Of a stretch of DNA of 64,000 bases, positions 43,406 through 51,213 are shown piece by piece. The DNA comes from Candidatus Acidiflorens stordalenmirensis (GTDB taxonomy: Bacteria; Acidobacteriota; Terriglobia; Terriglobales; Acidobacteriaceae). The notes beneath the pieces were generated by a model. That model ran no database searches, had not been told where the DNA came from, and was given only the letters and a program-made list of their open reading frames with translations. Positions within the stretch are counted from its first letter, which is position 1. Each line of letters begins with the position of its first letter. The stretch is from positions 23,779-87,778 of the forward strand of contig PLIC01000132.1 in the NCBI GenBank assembly GCA_003139995.1, in the 5' to 3' direction. Position numbers and translations under genes: made by a program.

Positions 43406-44832
43406 ATTCCGTGAAACCGCTGCAGTGGGCTGGCATCGTGCTGGGCTTGAGCCTAGCACTGTATTTTATTTATCCCCATTTGCAATACTTCGGCAACGTT
43501 ACTTTCTTAGGAGGGATCTTGCTGCTGGAGGTAATCATCGCCGGCCTCTGGGAATATGATCAACGTTTTTTTGTTCTGCTGATGATCGCCTTTGTTTGGG
43601 CTGGCATGCATGTCCCCCTGCGAGGCGCCTGGACAGGTGGACGCTGGGTCGTGCTATCTGCGGGAGCAGTCGTTGGTTACATTGTTTGGACGAAGACTCC
43701 CCGCAGGCCTTTCGGATCGTTACATCTGATCGCTTTCTTTTGCGTCTGCGCCGCGTTTGTCTCCGCCACGGTTTCTCCGTTTATACAGATGGCGTTCCTC
43801 AAGGCTTTGAGCCTGTTCTTTCTTTTTCTATATTGTGCTTCGGGCGCGCGCCTGGCGGTTCTCGGCCGGGAAGACCGTTTTTTTCATGGTCTGCTCTGGG
43901 GAAGTGAGATAGCGGTCTATATCACGGCAATCTGCTATTTCGGTTTGGGTGAAAGTATTTGGGGTAATCCCAACTCCCTCGGCGCGGCGATGAGCATCGG
44001 ATTGTTCCCTATCCTGTTGTGGGGATGGCTCACCAGCGATGGGCCCGCGGTGAGGTTCCGCAGGTTGGTCGCCCTGCTTCTTTGCACGTACCTTGTTTAT
44101 TTCAGCATGGCACGCGCTGGAATGGTTTCGGTAGTGCTCGTCACACTCATCTGCTGTTTTTGCCTGCACCAGTACAAGTTGCTGGCGAAGGTAGTGGCAC
44201 TGGTTCTGTTCCTGGTTGCTGTCGCTGGGATGTTAGCTCCGGGAACTTTAGACAAGTCGCTGGGAGACCTGAAGGATGCAGTGCTTTACAAGGGGCACAA
44301 GGAAGAAGGCATGCTGGGTTCGCGGCGGACGCCTTGGGAAAAGTCGATTGACTCGATCAAAGAGCATCCGTTGTTCGGAACGGGATATGGCACGAGTCCG
44401 ACGGGCGAGGATCCCAGAATGGTTTTCGGAATCGGAACCTATAATACAAGATCGGAGACGGATCGCGAGCACGGCAGCAGCTACATAACCATTGCAGAGT
44501 GGGTGGGCCTGTTGGGTGTAATGCCCTTCGTGGGGATACTGGGGGTGACGGTGTCGAACGTGTGGAAAGTCTGCGCCTGGATGAACCGAACCGCCGACCC
44601 ACGCCATTACTCGATTCCGCTGGCCATGGTGATATTGGCGGGTCTGGTTCACGGCAGCTTCGAGGATTGGCTTTTTGCGGTGGGTTCTTATCTCTGTGTG
44701 TATTTTTGGGTTTTTGCATTTATACTCGCGGACCTTGTTCCTGGCACCGTTGCGGTCCCATTAGACGGCGTTGTTTCCCGAGCTTCCCGTCCGTCGCCAG
44801 CCGGTTTTGGAGCGGTCGTGCCCAACCGATGA
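43402..44832 (+). CDS. O-antigen ligase / polymerase (Wzy/WaaL-like)
   Basis: From ATG 43402 the protein has 476 residues and about 11-12 hydrophobic segments. It has a large periplasmic loop near 270-365 containing GSRRTPWEKSIDSIKEHPLFGTGYG and HGSSYITIAEWVG, the conserved O-antigen ligase (Wzy_C) region. It joins or ligates flipped repeat units in the periplasm. It overlaps its upstream neighbour and the downstream glycosyltransferase by four bases each. The choice between polymerase and ligase cannot be made from sequence alone. Confidence 0.87.
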   Translation: MNSVKPLQWAGIVLGLSLALYFIYPHLQYFGNVTFLGGILLLEVIIAGLWEYDQRFFVLLMIAFVWAGMHVPLRGAWTGGRWVVLSAGAVVGYIVWTKTPRRPFGSLHLIAFFCVCAAFVSATVSPFIQMAFLKALSLFFLFLYCASGARLAVLGREDRFFHGLLWGSEIAVYITAICYFGLGESIWGNPNSLGAAMSIGLFPILLWGWLTSDGPAVRFRRLVALLLCTYLVYFSMARAGMVSVVLVTLICCFCLHQYKLLAKVVALVLFLVAVAGMLAPGTLDKSLGDLKDAVLYKGHKEEGMLGSRRTPWEKSIDSIKEHPLFGTGYGTSPTGEDPRMVFGIGTYNTRSETDREHGSSYITIAEWVGLLGVMPFVGILGVTVSNVWKVCAWMNRTADPRHYSIPLAMVILAGLVHGSFEDWLFAVGSYLCVYFWVFAFILADLVPGTVAVPLDGVVSRASRPSPAGFGAVVPNR

Positions 44833-46010
44833 TCAGATTGTTTATCAATGGCCTAGCCGCGAGTGCAGGTGGAGGCCTTACCTATCTGCGCAATGTGATT
44901 CCCCATCTCGCGCGGAGAGTGGACGCGGAAACTACGGTGCTGTTGAGCCCCGCGATTCGCCGGGAGTTTGGAGAGCTTCCGAACATTTCCTTTGTCGAGG
45001 ACCTGGAGTCTTACAGCGCGCCTCGGCGTTTTGTTCGTGAGCAGACGACGCTGCCGAACTTGATCCGGCGCAGTGGCGCGCAGGTGTTGATTTCCGCGGG
45101 CAACTTTGCGCTTTGGAAATCTCCCGTCCCGCAGATACTCCTGTCCCGTAATTCGCTTTACACTTCCAGAGATTTCCTGCGCGATGTTCGCGCTCGCGGA
45201 GACTACGCGATATGGGCGGACACGTTAGTCAAGGGCTGGCTGGCGCGGCGATCCATAAGTTGCGCGGACATTACCGTCGCCCCGAGTGAAGCGTTTGCCC
45301 AGGAACTGAGCCAGTGGAGTGGCAGGAAGATACTTGCGTTGCATCATGGATTTGACCCAGATGCTTTTACAAGCGACGCGGCGCCGTTGCCAGCGGCGGC
45401 GGAAGCCCAGCTTGAGCAAGGGAAAGACGCTCTTCGCCTGCTTTTCGTAAGCCACTACAACTATTACCGGAATTTCGAAACATTATTCCGGGCCATGCCG
45501 ATCTTGAGCAGTCGTCTGAAGGGAAAGAAGGTGAAGCTCTTTCTTACCTGCCGGCTGAATTCAGGCGAGAATCCGGGGATCTATCGAGCCCAGTCTGCGG
45601 CGTCGCTCGCCAACGATCTTCGGGGAAGCCGGGAAATCGTCGAGCTCGGAACGATTCCCTATCGCTCGCTTCATCTCCTCTATCGTGCCTGCCACATTTA
45701 CGTAACCCCAGCTTATGCCGAATCCTTCGCTCATCCGCTGATCGAGTCGATGTCGAGTGGCTTGCCGGTGGTGGCATCGGATTTGCCGGTGCATCGCGAA
45801 ATCTGCGGGGATGTGGGAATTTATTTTTCCCGTTTTTCTCCCGGTGCGTTGGCGGAACGGGTGCTGCAGATTCAGGAATCGCCGGAACTGGCGGAAAAAC
45901 TGTCGCGCAGTGGCCGGCGGCGCGCTCGCGACTTCAGTTGGAGCGAGCATGTTGAACGCCTGGTTGTTCTGGCTCAGGAATTGGTGCGGCCTGAGAGTGA
46001 GCGAAACTAA
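44829..46010 (+). CDS. GT4 family glycosyltransferase
   Basis: The 393-residue protein starts at ATG 44829, overlapping the ligase stop. It begins IRLFINGLAASAGGGLTYLRN, typical of GT4 enzymes of the mannosyl/rhamnosyl type. LLFVSHYNYYRNFETLFRA opens the donor domain and TPAYAESFAHPLIESMSSGLPVVASD is the donor-binding motif. The stop overlaps the next start (TAATG). It adds one sugar in repeat-unit assembly. Confidence 0.88.
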   Translation: MIRLFINGLAASAGGGLTYLRNVIPHLARRVDAETTVLLSPAIRREFGELPNISFVEDLESYSAPRRFVREQTTLPNLIRRSGAQVLISAGNFALWKSPVPQILLSRNSLYTSRDFLRDVRARGDYAIWADTLVKGWLARRSISCADITVAPSEAFAQELSQWSGRKILALHHGFDPDAFTSDAAPLPAAAEAQLEQGKDALRLLFVSHYNYYRNFETLFRAMPILSSRLKGKKVKLFLTCRLNSGENPGIYRAQSAASLANDLRGSREIVELGTIPYRSLHLLYRACHIYVTPAYAESFAHPLIESMSSGLPVVASDLPVHREICGDVGIYFSRFSPGALAERVLQIQESPELAEKLSRSGRRRARDFSWSEHVERLVVLAQELVRPESERN

Positions 46011-47185
46011 TGTCCCGGGCCGCGGAGGTGGGTCCAGCACTGCACGTTTTGACGCTCACGGCATTTTTTCCGTCGGACCAAAATGAGGTGAGCGGTTGCT
46101 TCGTCGCGGAACCGATCGAGCGGCTTAAGGAATTCGGTGTCGATTCCACCGTGATTGCAGTATCCCCGATTTACTATCCTCGAAAACAGCCGAGTTTATT
46201 GGCGACGGCAGATTGGGTGCGGTATCCGCAAGTTCCCGGAAATCTCGGGCTCTCAAGCGCGGGGAAGCTGCTCTACGCTCGTCTCCTGGGACGAGTGCGG
46301 AAGCTGCACGGTGTGAAGCCGATCGATGTTATCCATGCACATGGAGCGCTGCCCTGTGGTCATGCATCTGCTTTGCTTTCGCGACATTTAGGAATTCCGT
46401 TCGTAGTCACCGTGCACGGGTTGGACGTTTTCAACACGTGCTTCCACGGTGGAACTCCTGCGAAGTGGAGGCGGAAGGAATCCATCGCCGTTTATCAGGC
46501 CGCCCGGATCGTCATCTGCATCAGCGAAAAGGTGCAGCAAATCCTGCGTGACGGAATGCGGGTCGGTGTCCGCAGCGCTGTCGTTTACAACGGGACGGAT
46601 GCCGAACTGTTTTCGCCGGGACCGGTGGATGTTGTCCCGCCCGGGAAAGAGATCCTTATCGTCGGCAACCTGATAGCCAGCAAAGGCCAGGAACTTGCCT
46701 TGAGGGCGATCGGCCGTATGGGAACTCTCTTTCCGCAACTACGATGCCAGATCATCGGGGAAGGTCCCGATCATGCACGATTGGAAGCCTTGGCGAGCAA
46801 ACTGGGACTCGGTCAGCGAGTTCGGTTTCTGGGGCGTCAGAGCCGCGCCGCAGTCGCAGATGCCATGCGAGCCTGTTCCGTATTTGTGCTCCCGAGTCGC
46901 AACGAAGGACTTGGATGTGTGTACCTCGAGGCAATGGCTTGCGGCAAACCAGTAATCGCTTGTCGCGGACAAGGAATTGACGAAATTATTAAGCACGGAA
47001 GAAACGGCTGGCTCATCCCGGTCGATGGCCTCGACGAATTAGAGCAGGGGCTCTCCACGTTGCTCCAGTCTACCGATGTTTCCTCGCGCATGGGGACAGC
47101 TGCACGCGAGACGATCCTGAACGGATTGAACCTGTTGGATCAGGCACAGCGCCTAGCAAACATCTACCGCCAAGCCATCGCATGA
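46010..47185 (+). CDS. GT4 family glycosyltransferase
   Basis: The 391-residue enzyme begins LHVLTLTAFFPSDQNEVSGCFV and has IDVIHAHGALPCGH, VVTVHGLDVFNT, ILIVGNLIASKGQELALRAI, and LPSRNEGLGCVYLEAMACGKPVIA. This matches the WcaL/EpsD-like GT4 group. It is the last gene in the coupled run beginning at 40.2-41.3 kb. Downstream there is a recombination scar rather than a terminator. Confidence 0.88.
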   Translation: MSRAAEVGPALHVLTLTAFFPSDQNEVSGCFVAEPIERLKEFGVDSTVIAVSPIYYPRKQPSLLATADWVRYPQVPGNLGLSSAGKLLYARLLGRVRKLHGVKPIDVIHAHGALPCGHASALLSRHLGIPFVVTVHGLDVFNTCFHGGTPAKWRRKESIAVYQAARIVICISEKVQQILRDGMRVGVRSAVVYNGTDAELFSPGPVDVVPPGKEILIVGNLIASKGQELALRAIGRMGTLFPQLRCQIIGEGPDHARLEALASKLGLGQRVRFLGRQSRAAVADAMRACSVFVLPSRNEGLGCVYLEAMACGKPVIACRGQGIDEIIKHGRNGWLIPVDGLDELEQGLSTLLQSTDVSSRMGTAARETILNGLNLLDQAQRLANIYRQAIA

Positions 47186-47285
47186 GCAATCCAGCGTCGC
47201 ATGATGAGATGGGCTGGGGTATCGGTAACCGCCCCCTTTTTTGTTTATGAGCCGGCTGTTCCCTGATGGTCGGAAGAACGTGAAC

Positions 47286-47387
47286 TATAATTACGGCCAA
47301 TCGTTCTCGGAGGAAGGTTTGCTCCACCAACGCTACAAAGATATTGTTTTTGGAGGCATTGCCAAAGTTACGCTCCCACCCAACTGA
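47286..47387 (+). pseudogene. 5' remnant of a methyltransferase paralogue with promoter
   Basis: TATAAT (47286-47291), GGAGGA and then TTG-initiated codons LLHQRYKDIVFGGIAKVTLP resemble the upstream region and first codons of the methyltransferase gene at 50358 (LLHQRYKDVVFWGIAKATVP). After 22 codons the match ends at the junction with an IS1380 fragment. It is the start of a paralogue whose body is gone. Confidence 0.75.
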
Positions 47388-47656
47388 GCTGCCATCGCTT
47401 CCGCTCGGACCAACTGCGGTTAGGGTTGAGTGTACTGGCCTACAACCTGGGCAATCTATGGCGGCGACTGGCGCTGCCCCGAGGAATCGAGAAATGGTCG
47501 CTGACGAATCTGCAGCAACGGCTGGTGAAAACCGGAGGGCGACTGGTGAAATATGCGCGTTACTACTGGCTACTGCTGGCGTAAGGACATCTGACGCTGC
47601 GGCGGTTTGGAGCCATGCTGGGCCGGATCGCACTGCTACCGGTGCCGACGGGATAG
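47384..47656 (+). mobile_element. IS1380-family transposase 3' remnant
   Basis: The frame from 47384 reads FRSDQLRLGLSVLAYNLGNL, WRRLALPRGIEKWSLTNL, QQRLVKTGGRLVKYARYYW. It meets TAA at 47582-47584 and continues in frame GHLTLRRFGAMLGRIALLPV to a TAG at 47654-47656. This is the C-terminal end of IS1380-type DDE transposases, with one nonsense mutation (GAA or AAA to TAA). The catalytic part is missing, so the element is dead. Confidence 0.8.
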
Positions 47657-47782
47657 AGAGATAGGGTGGTTCGGATGCCCGGTGACTGACATGAGTGCTC
47701 TACCGTATTCTGGCCAAAGCACAGCGACTGAAAGCCAGGGAGCACTTGGGTAGCACACCGGGCTTGATAAGGGAGCCGGTAT

Positions 47783-48658
47783 ATGGCCATCGACAAAAGT
47801 TACAAGCGCTCGGAAGAGCTTTTCTCAGTTGAAGTTCAGCGCGGCAATTCGGCATGGTGGACGCGGAATCCGATGGCCTATGACTGGGCTGGGAAAATCA
47901 AGCTTCCCCGGTTCTCTCAGGGGTGGTACGAGGCGATCGATGCTGAATTCCTATACGGAAGTCGGCTTTTTGCTACATTGCAACAACCGTTTGATCGGAT
48001 TATTCCTATTCTAGAATTGCGCGGAGCCCGAGTACTGGAGATTGGTTGTGGCATGGGTATGCACACTCAGACAATGGCAGCCGCCGGAGCCGAAGTGACC
48101 GCAATCGATCTCACTTCAACAGCTGTTGAAGCCACCCGCCGTCGTCTCGCTTTGATGGGTCTCCGAGCGCAGGTCTTGCAGTGTGACGCGGAGAATCTTC
48201 CGTTCACGACTGGTGTTTTTGATTTTGTCTGGTCATGGGGCGTAATTCATCATTCCTCGCGAACCGCTCGCATCGTTCGGGAGATTGCACGTGTGCTGAA
48301 CAGAACCGGTGCCTGTCGTGTCATGGTTTATAACCGGGAAGGCATGCCCGCTCGTATTTGCTTCATTCGCGACTACATTCTAAAAGGGGGGTTCGTGCGG
48401 CAGAGCTTTGAGGAAACGTTGTATCAATCCTGTGACGGTTTCTCCGCACGTTTTTACGTTCGTGAACAGATCGAGGACATCTTTCGAGCATTCTTCAAGG
48501 ATGTCTCATCGGAAGTTTGTGGCCAAGAATCAGATGCGATTCCTTTGCCGTCTCCGCTGCGTCGTTGGGTCCTGGCCATCGTCCCGGAAAGATACTTATG
48601 GAAGGCACAGGCTAAACGTGGCGCCTTTATTTTCATAAAGGCGAGTGGGCCCGATTGA
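47783..48658 (+). CDS. Class I SAM-dependent methyltransferase
   Basis: This 291-residue protein has motif I VLEIGCGMGMHTQTMA, motif II VTAIDLTSTAVEATRRR, VLQCDAENLPF and FVWSWGVIHHS. The N-terminal part WWTRNPMAYDW and the later YNREGMPARICFIRDYIL are features of sugar- or lipid-linked glycan methyltransferases in such clusters. The gene is complete and stands between two mobile element remnants. Substrate unknown. Confidence 0.86.
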   Translation: MAIDKSYKRSEELFSVEVQRGNSAWWTRNPMAYDWAGKIKLPRFSQGWYEAIDAEFLYGSRLFATLQQPFDRIIPILELRGARVLEIGCGMGMHTQTMAAAGAEVTAIDLTSTAVEATRRRLALMGLRAQVLQCDAENLPFTTGVFDFVWSWGVIHHSSRTARIVREIARVLNRTGACRVMVYNREGMPARICFIRDYILKGGFVRQSFEETLYQSCDGFSARFYVREQIEDIFRAFFKDVSSEVCGQESDAIPLPSPLRRWVLAIVPERYLWKAQAKRGAFIFIKASGPD

Positions 48659-48862
48659 TTCCCGTCCTTGGGGAGAACGCTGGACCGAAGTTCCGGGCCT
48701 ATTCAAGCAGTTTTGGAATACCGGTATCCGCAGGAACAAACGCGTGACCGTGTCTTGGCACAGGCATCTGACGGCCTCCACCAGGTAGGCACCACCAGGT
48801 CTATGACCGCATAACGATGTACTTATTTAGACACTTGTAGAGTGGCCAAATGAGCGCACAGT

Positions 48863-49348
48863 GTGAACATGCGAAGGTACCATCGGGTGCATGTTCATCT
48901 GCAGAAGAAGGAGCGGAAGCAGATCGCCAGGATGCTGAACCAAGGGCGGGAGGCGGCGCGGGTGCTGCGCCGAGCCCTGATTCTGCGCCAACTTGACCAG
49001 GGGCGAAGGGCGGCGCAGGTGGCCTCGAACCTGGGCGTGGCTCCCAAAACCGTGCGGGCCATTGCCCGACGCTGGGAGGAAGAGGGTTTGGAGCAGGCGC
49101 TGCACGAGAAGCCGCGTCCGGGCAAGCAGCGGTTACTGGACGCGGGGCAGGGCCAGCGGATCATCGCCATGGTGTGCAGCCGGCCGCCGGAAGGCAGGGC
49201 GCGGTGGAGTGTCCGGCTCATTGCCCAGGAAGCCGTGAAGCGGAAGTTGGCCCGGCGGGTGGGTCGGGAGACCATTCGGGTGCTGCTGGAAAGTCACGAT
49301 CTCAAGCCGTGGCGGGAAAAAAATGTGGTGCGTGGCCGAACTCGATGA
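48863..49348 (+). CDS. IS630 transposase, N-terminal frame (OrfA)
   Basis: The 161-residue frame holds the helix-turn-helix DNA-binding half: LQKKERKQIARMLNQGREAA, RRAAQVASNLGVAPKTVRAI, ARRWEEEGLEQALHEK, and the linker RWSVRLIAQEAVKRKLARRVG. It ends in KPWREK, then runs out of frame at an A7 run (49317-49323). The same protein continues in the +1 frame. A programmed or transcriptional slip at A7 could make the full transposase. Confidence 0.85.
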   Translation: MNMRRYHRVHVHLQKKERKQIARMLNQGREAARVLRRALILRQLDQGRRAAQVASNLGVAPKTVRAIARRWEEEGLEQALHEKPRPGKQRLLDAGQGQRIIAMVCSRPPEGRARWSVRLIAQEAVKRKLARRVGRETIRVLLESHDLKPWREKNVVRGRTR

Positions 49349-50000
49349 GGAGTATATCGCACGCATGGAAGACGTACTGGCAGTGTATGAAAAGTCGCTC
49401 TCAGCGCGGGAACCCGTGGTCTGTATCGATGAGAAGCCGGTCGTGCTCCATGCCGATCTCCGCCCGCTGCGGCCCATGCGTCCGGGACGAACTCTGCGGC
49501 GAGACTGTGAGTACGAACGCCGTGGCACGGCCAACGCGTTTTGCGGCGTGGAGCCGAAGGCGGGACGGCATTATCCCCGCGTGACTCCGGATCGTTCCTC
49601 GCCCGAGTTTGCCGACTATCTGCTGGAGATTGCGGGACATTATTCCGGGGCCGACACCATCCACGTGGTGATGGATAATCTGAGTTCGCATCGCCGCAAG
49701 GCGCTGGCGGAGCGGTTCGGCGAGAAGGCCGGAGGCTGGCTGTGGAGCCGGTTCACCGTCCACTACACGCCAAAACACGGAAGCTGGCTCAATCAGGCGG
49801 AGATTGAAATCAGCCTCTTCTCCCGGCAGTGCCTGGGGCAGCGAAGAATCCCGTCGCTGGGCAATCTGCGGCGAGAAGCCAAGGTCTGGGGCCGGAGAAT
49901 GAACCGTGATCGGGTCGTGATCAACTGGCGGTTTACCCGCAGAAAGGCACGCCAGAAGTTCGGTTACAAAAGAAACAACATCACATGGTCAGAGACCTAG
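49323..50000 (+). CDS. IS630 transposase, catalytic frame (OrfB)
   Basis: The 225-residue frame holds the DDE catalytic domain: VVCIDEKPVVLHA (first Asp), HVVMDNLSSHRRKAL (second Asp), and KHGSWLNQAEIEISLF (Glu). The complete triad suggests activity if joined to the upstream frame. MWCVAELDEEYIARMEDVLA at the front matches the family directly after KPWREK. Loss of one A from A7 restores the fused frame. Confidence 0.87.
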   Translation: MWCVAELDEEYIARMEDVLAVYEKSLSAREPVVCIDEKPVVLHADLRPLRPMRPGRTLRRDCEYERRGTANAFCGVEPKAGRHYPRVTPDRSSPEFADYLLEIAGHYSGADTIHVVMDNLSSHRRKALAERFGEKAGGWLWSRFTVHYTPKHGSWLNQAEIEISLFSRQCLGQRRIPSLGNLRREAKVWGRRMNRDRVVINWRFTRRKARQKFGYKRNNITWSET

Positions 50001-50311
50001 AATGGGGCAGGAACCAAAAGACAACGTGCTTGATGCGGACTTGAAGGTCCACGATGTCCACGATATTGCCACCCCCCACGTGGCCTCCTCAAGTGTGTTT
50101 CCTGCGACTGGACAGACTAATTGAACTCTTCTCGTGACTGCGCTTGCCATTCGGCTCGCCAGCCATCTCAACATGAGGGCCGCTGCCGAGATCCGAACAG
50201 GAAGGATCGACGACCATACGCCGTTTTGAGTTCGCGCCCCTCGCGCGGAGCATATCCGCGATCGGCTTCGGGTGCCCCGGCCCATCTCAAAGATGGCTCG
50301 ACAGGCTGCTC
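50001..50311. other. Intergenic region, no supported gene
   Basis: About 310 bases between the IS630 and the next promoter-like site. It includes the IS right end and a stretch whose minus strand is open but without family resemblance. No RNA gene or repeat was recognised. Confidence 0.3.
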
Positions 50312-50317
50312 TATAAT
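50312..50317 (+). promoter_or_regulatory. Predicted -10 box (TATAAT) of methyltransferase gene
   Basis: TATAAT lies 41 bases before the TTG start at 50358, with a GGAGGA ribosome site between. The same TATAAT, GGAGGA and TTG order is kept in the paralogue remnant at 47286-47321, although the spacer differs by 13 bases. No good -35 box was seen. Conservation across copies is the main support. Confidence 0.4.
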
Positions 50318-50357
50318 AGCGGTCACCAATGAGCGATCGCCGTTGCCGGAGGATGGG

Positions 50358-51014
50358 TTGCTGCATCAGCGCTATAAAGACGTCGTATTTTGGGGCATTG
50401 CCAAGGCCACCGTCCCGAATTATTTCCTGCGGCGGTATGTGATGAGCGCACGTCCTCGGGACGGCGCCTGTCATCTGCATCTTGGTTGCGGTCCAAAGTA
50501 CCTTCCCGGATTCCTGAACATAGATGGCAACCCCTTCAACAAGGTTGACGTTTGGCTGGATGTTAGAAACGGGCTTCCGTTTCGTTCGAACTCGGTTGAC
50601 TCGATCTATTCAACCCACATGTTTGAGCATTTCTATGCGGATGAACTAAAACTGCTTCTCCAAGAATGTATGCGGGTGTTGAAAAGCGGCGGCGGCATTC
50701 GGCTCATCGTTCCGAGCCTGGAGAGCGCGATTACAGCCTATACTCAGGAACGCAGGGAGTGGTTCTCCGATTCCTTCCCACGTCACTTCGATTCGCTCGG
50801 CGGCAGGTTTTCGAATTTCGTTTTCTGCGATGGACAGCACCGAACCGCGTTCGATTTCAGTTATCTCAGCGAGGTGCTTCGCGACGCGGGATTCCAGGAG
50901 GTGGAGAAATCCGCGGAAGGGAAGAGCCGCTTGTACGGAAGCGAAGTTCCGCCCTATGAAGCGGAGGACTCGATGGATTTGCCGCATTCGCTTTACGTGG
51001 AGGCGTTTAAATAG
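50358..51014 (+). CDS. SAM-dependent methyltransferase (COG4627-like)
   Basis: The likely start is TTG 50358, preceded by GGAGGAT and matching the remnant paralogue; the frame is open upstream to 50121 without family content. The ~218-residue protein has motif I HLHLGCGPKYLPGFLNID, then WLDVRNGLPFRSNSVDSIY, THMFEHFYADE and GGGIRLIVPSLE. These match predicted SAM-dependent methyltransferases of cell-wall glycan loci. The C-terminal YGSEVPPYEAEDSMDLPHSLYVEA is also conserved-looking. Role: probable sugar methylation. Confidence 0.8.
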   Translation: MLHQRYKDVVFWGIAKATVPNYFLRRYVMSARPRDGACHLHLGCGPKYLPGFLNIDGNPFNKVDVWLDVRNGLPFRSNSVDSIYSTHMFEHFYADELKLLLQECMRVLKSGGGIRLIVPSLESAITAYTQERREWFSDSFPRHFDSLGGRFSNFVFCDGQHRTAFDFSYLSEVLRDAGFQEVEKSAEGKSRLYGSEVPPYEAEDSMDLPHSLYVEAFK

Positions 51015-51213
51015 ATTCCATAACAATGTCGGCTCTTCCCGTGGTGCAGGGCCTAAACTAGTGTAGTGCGTCAAACAGATCGACGTGTATTTCGCGTTCG
51101 CAACTCTTTTGCTATCAGTGAACCGGGAGCGATCAACGCGAAATATAACGATCACTATTTTCAACGCACTACACTTAGGTTGCCTACCCTTTTGCTATAG
51201 TCTCTTTATAGCG

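Larger units (their letters stand above)
48863..50000 (+). mobile_element. IS630-family insertion sequence (coding part)
   Basis: The two frames 48863-49348 and 49323-50000 together encode one IS630 (Tc1/mariner-like) transposase. The element extends beyond both frames, but I could not define terminal inverted repeats or TA target duplication by eye between 48780-48862 and 50001-50040. The insertion separates two methyltransferase genes. Confidence 0.85.

Noticed and set aside
48780..50040. Terminal inverted repeats of the IS630 element
   Set aside because: TTAGACACTTG on the left and TAGGTCTCTG on the right (reverse complement) are only partly similar. I could not place the ends or the TA target confidently.
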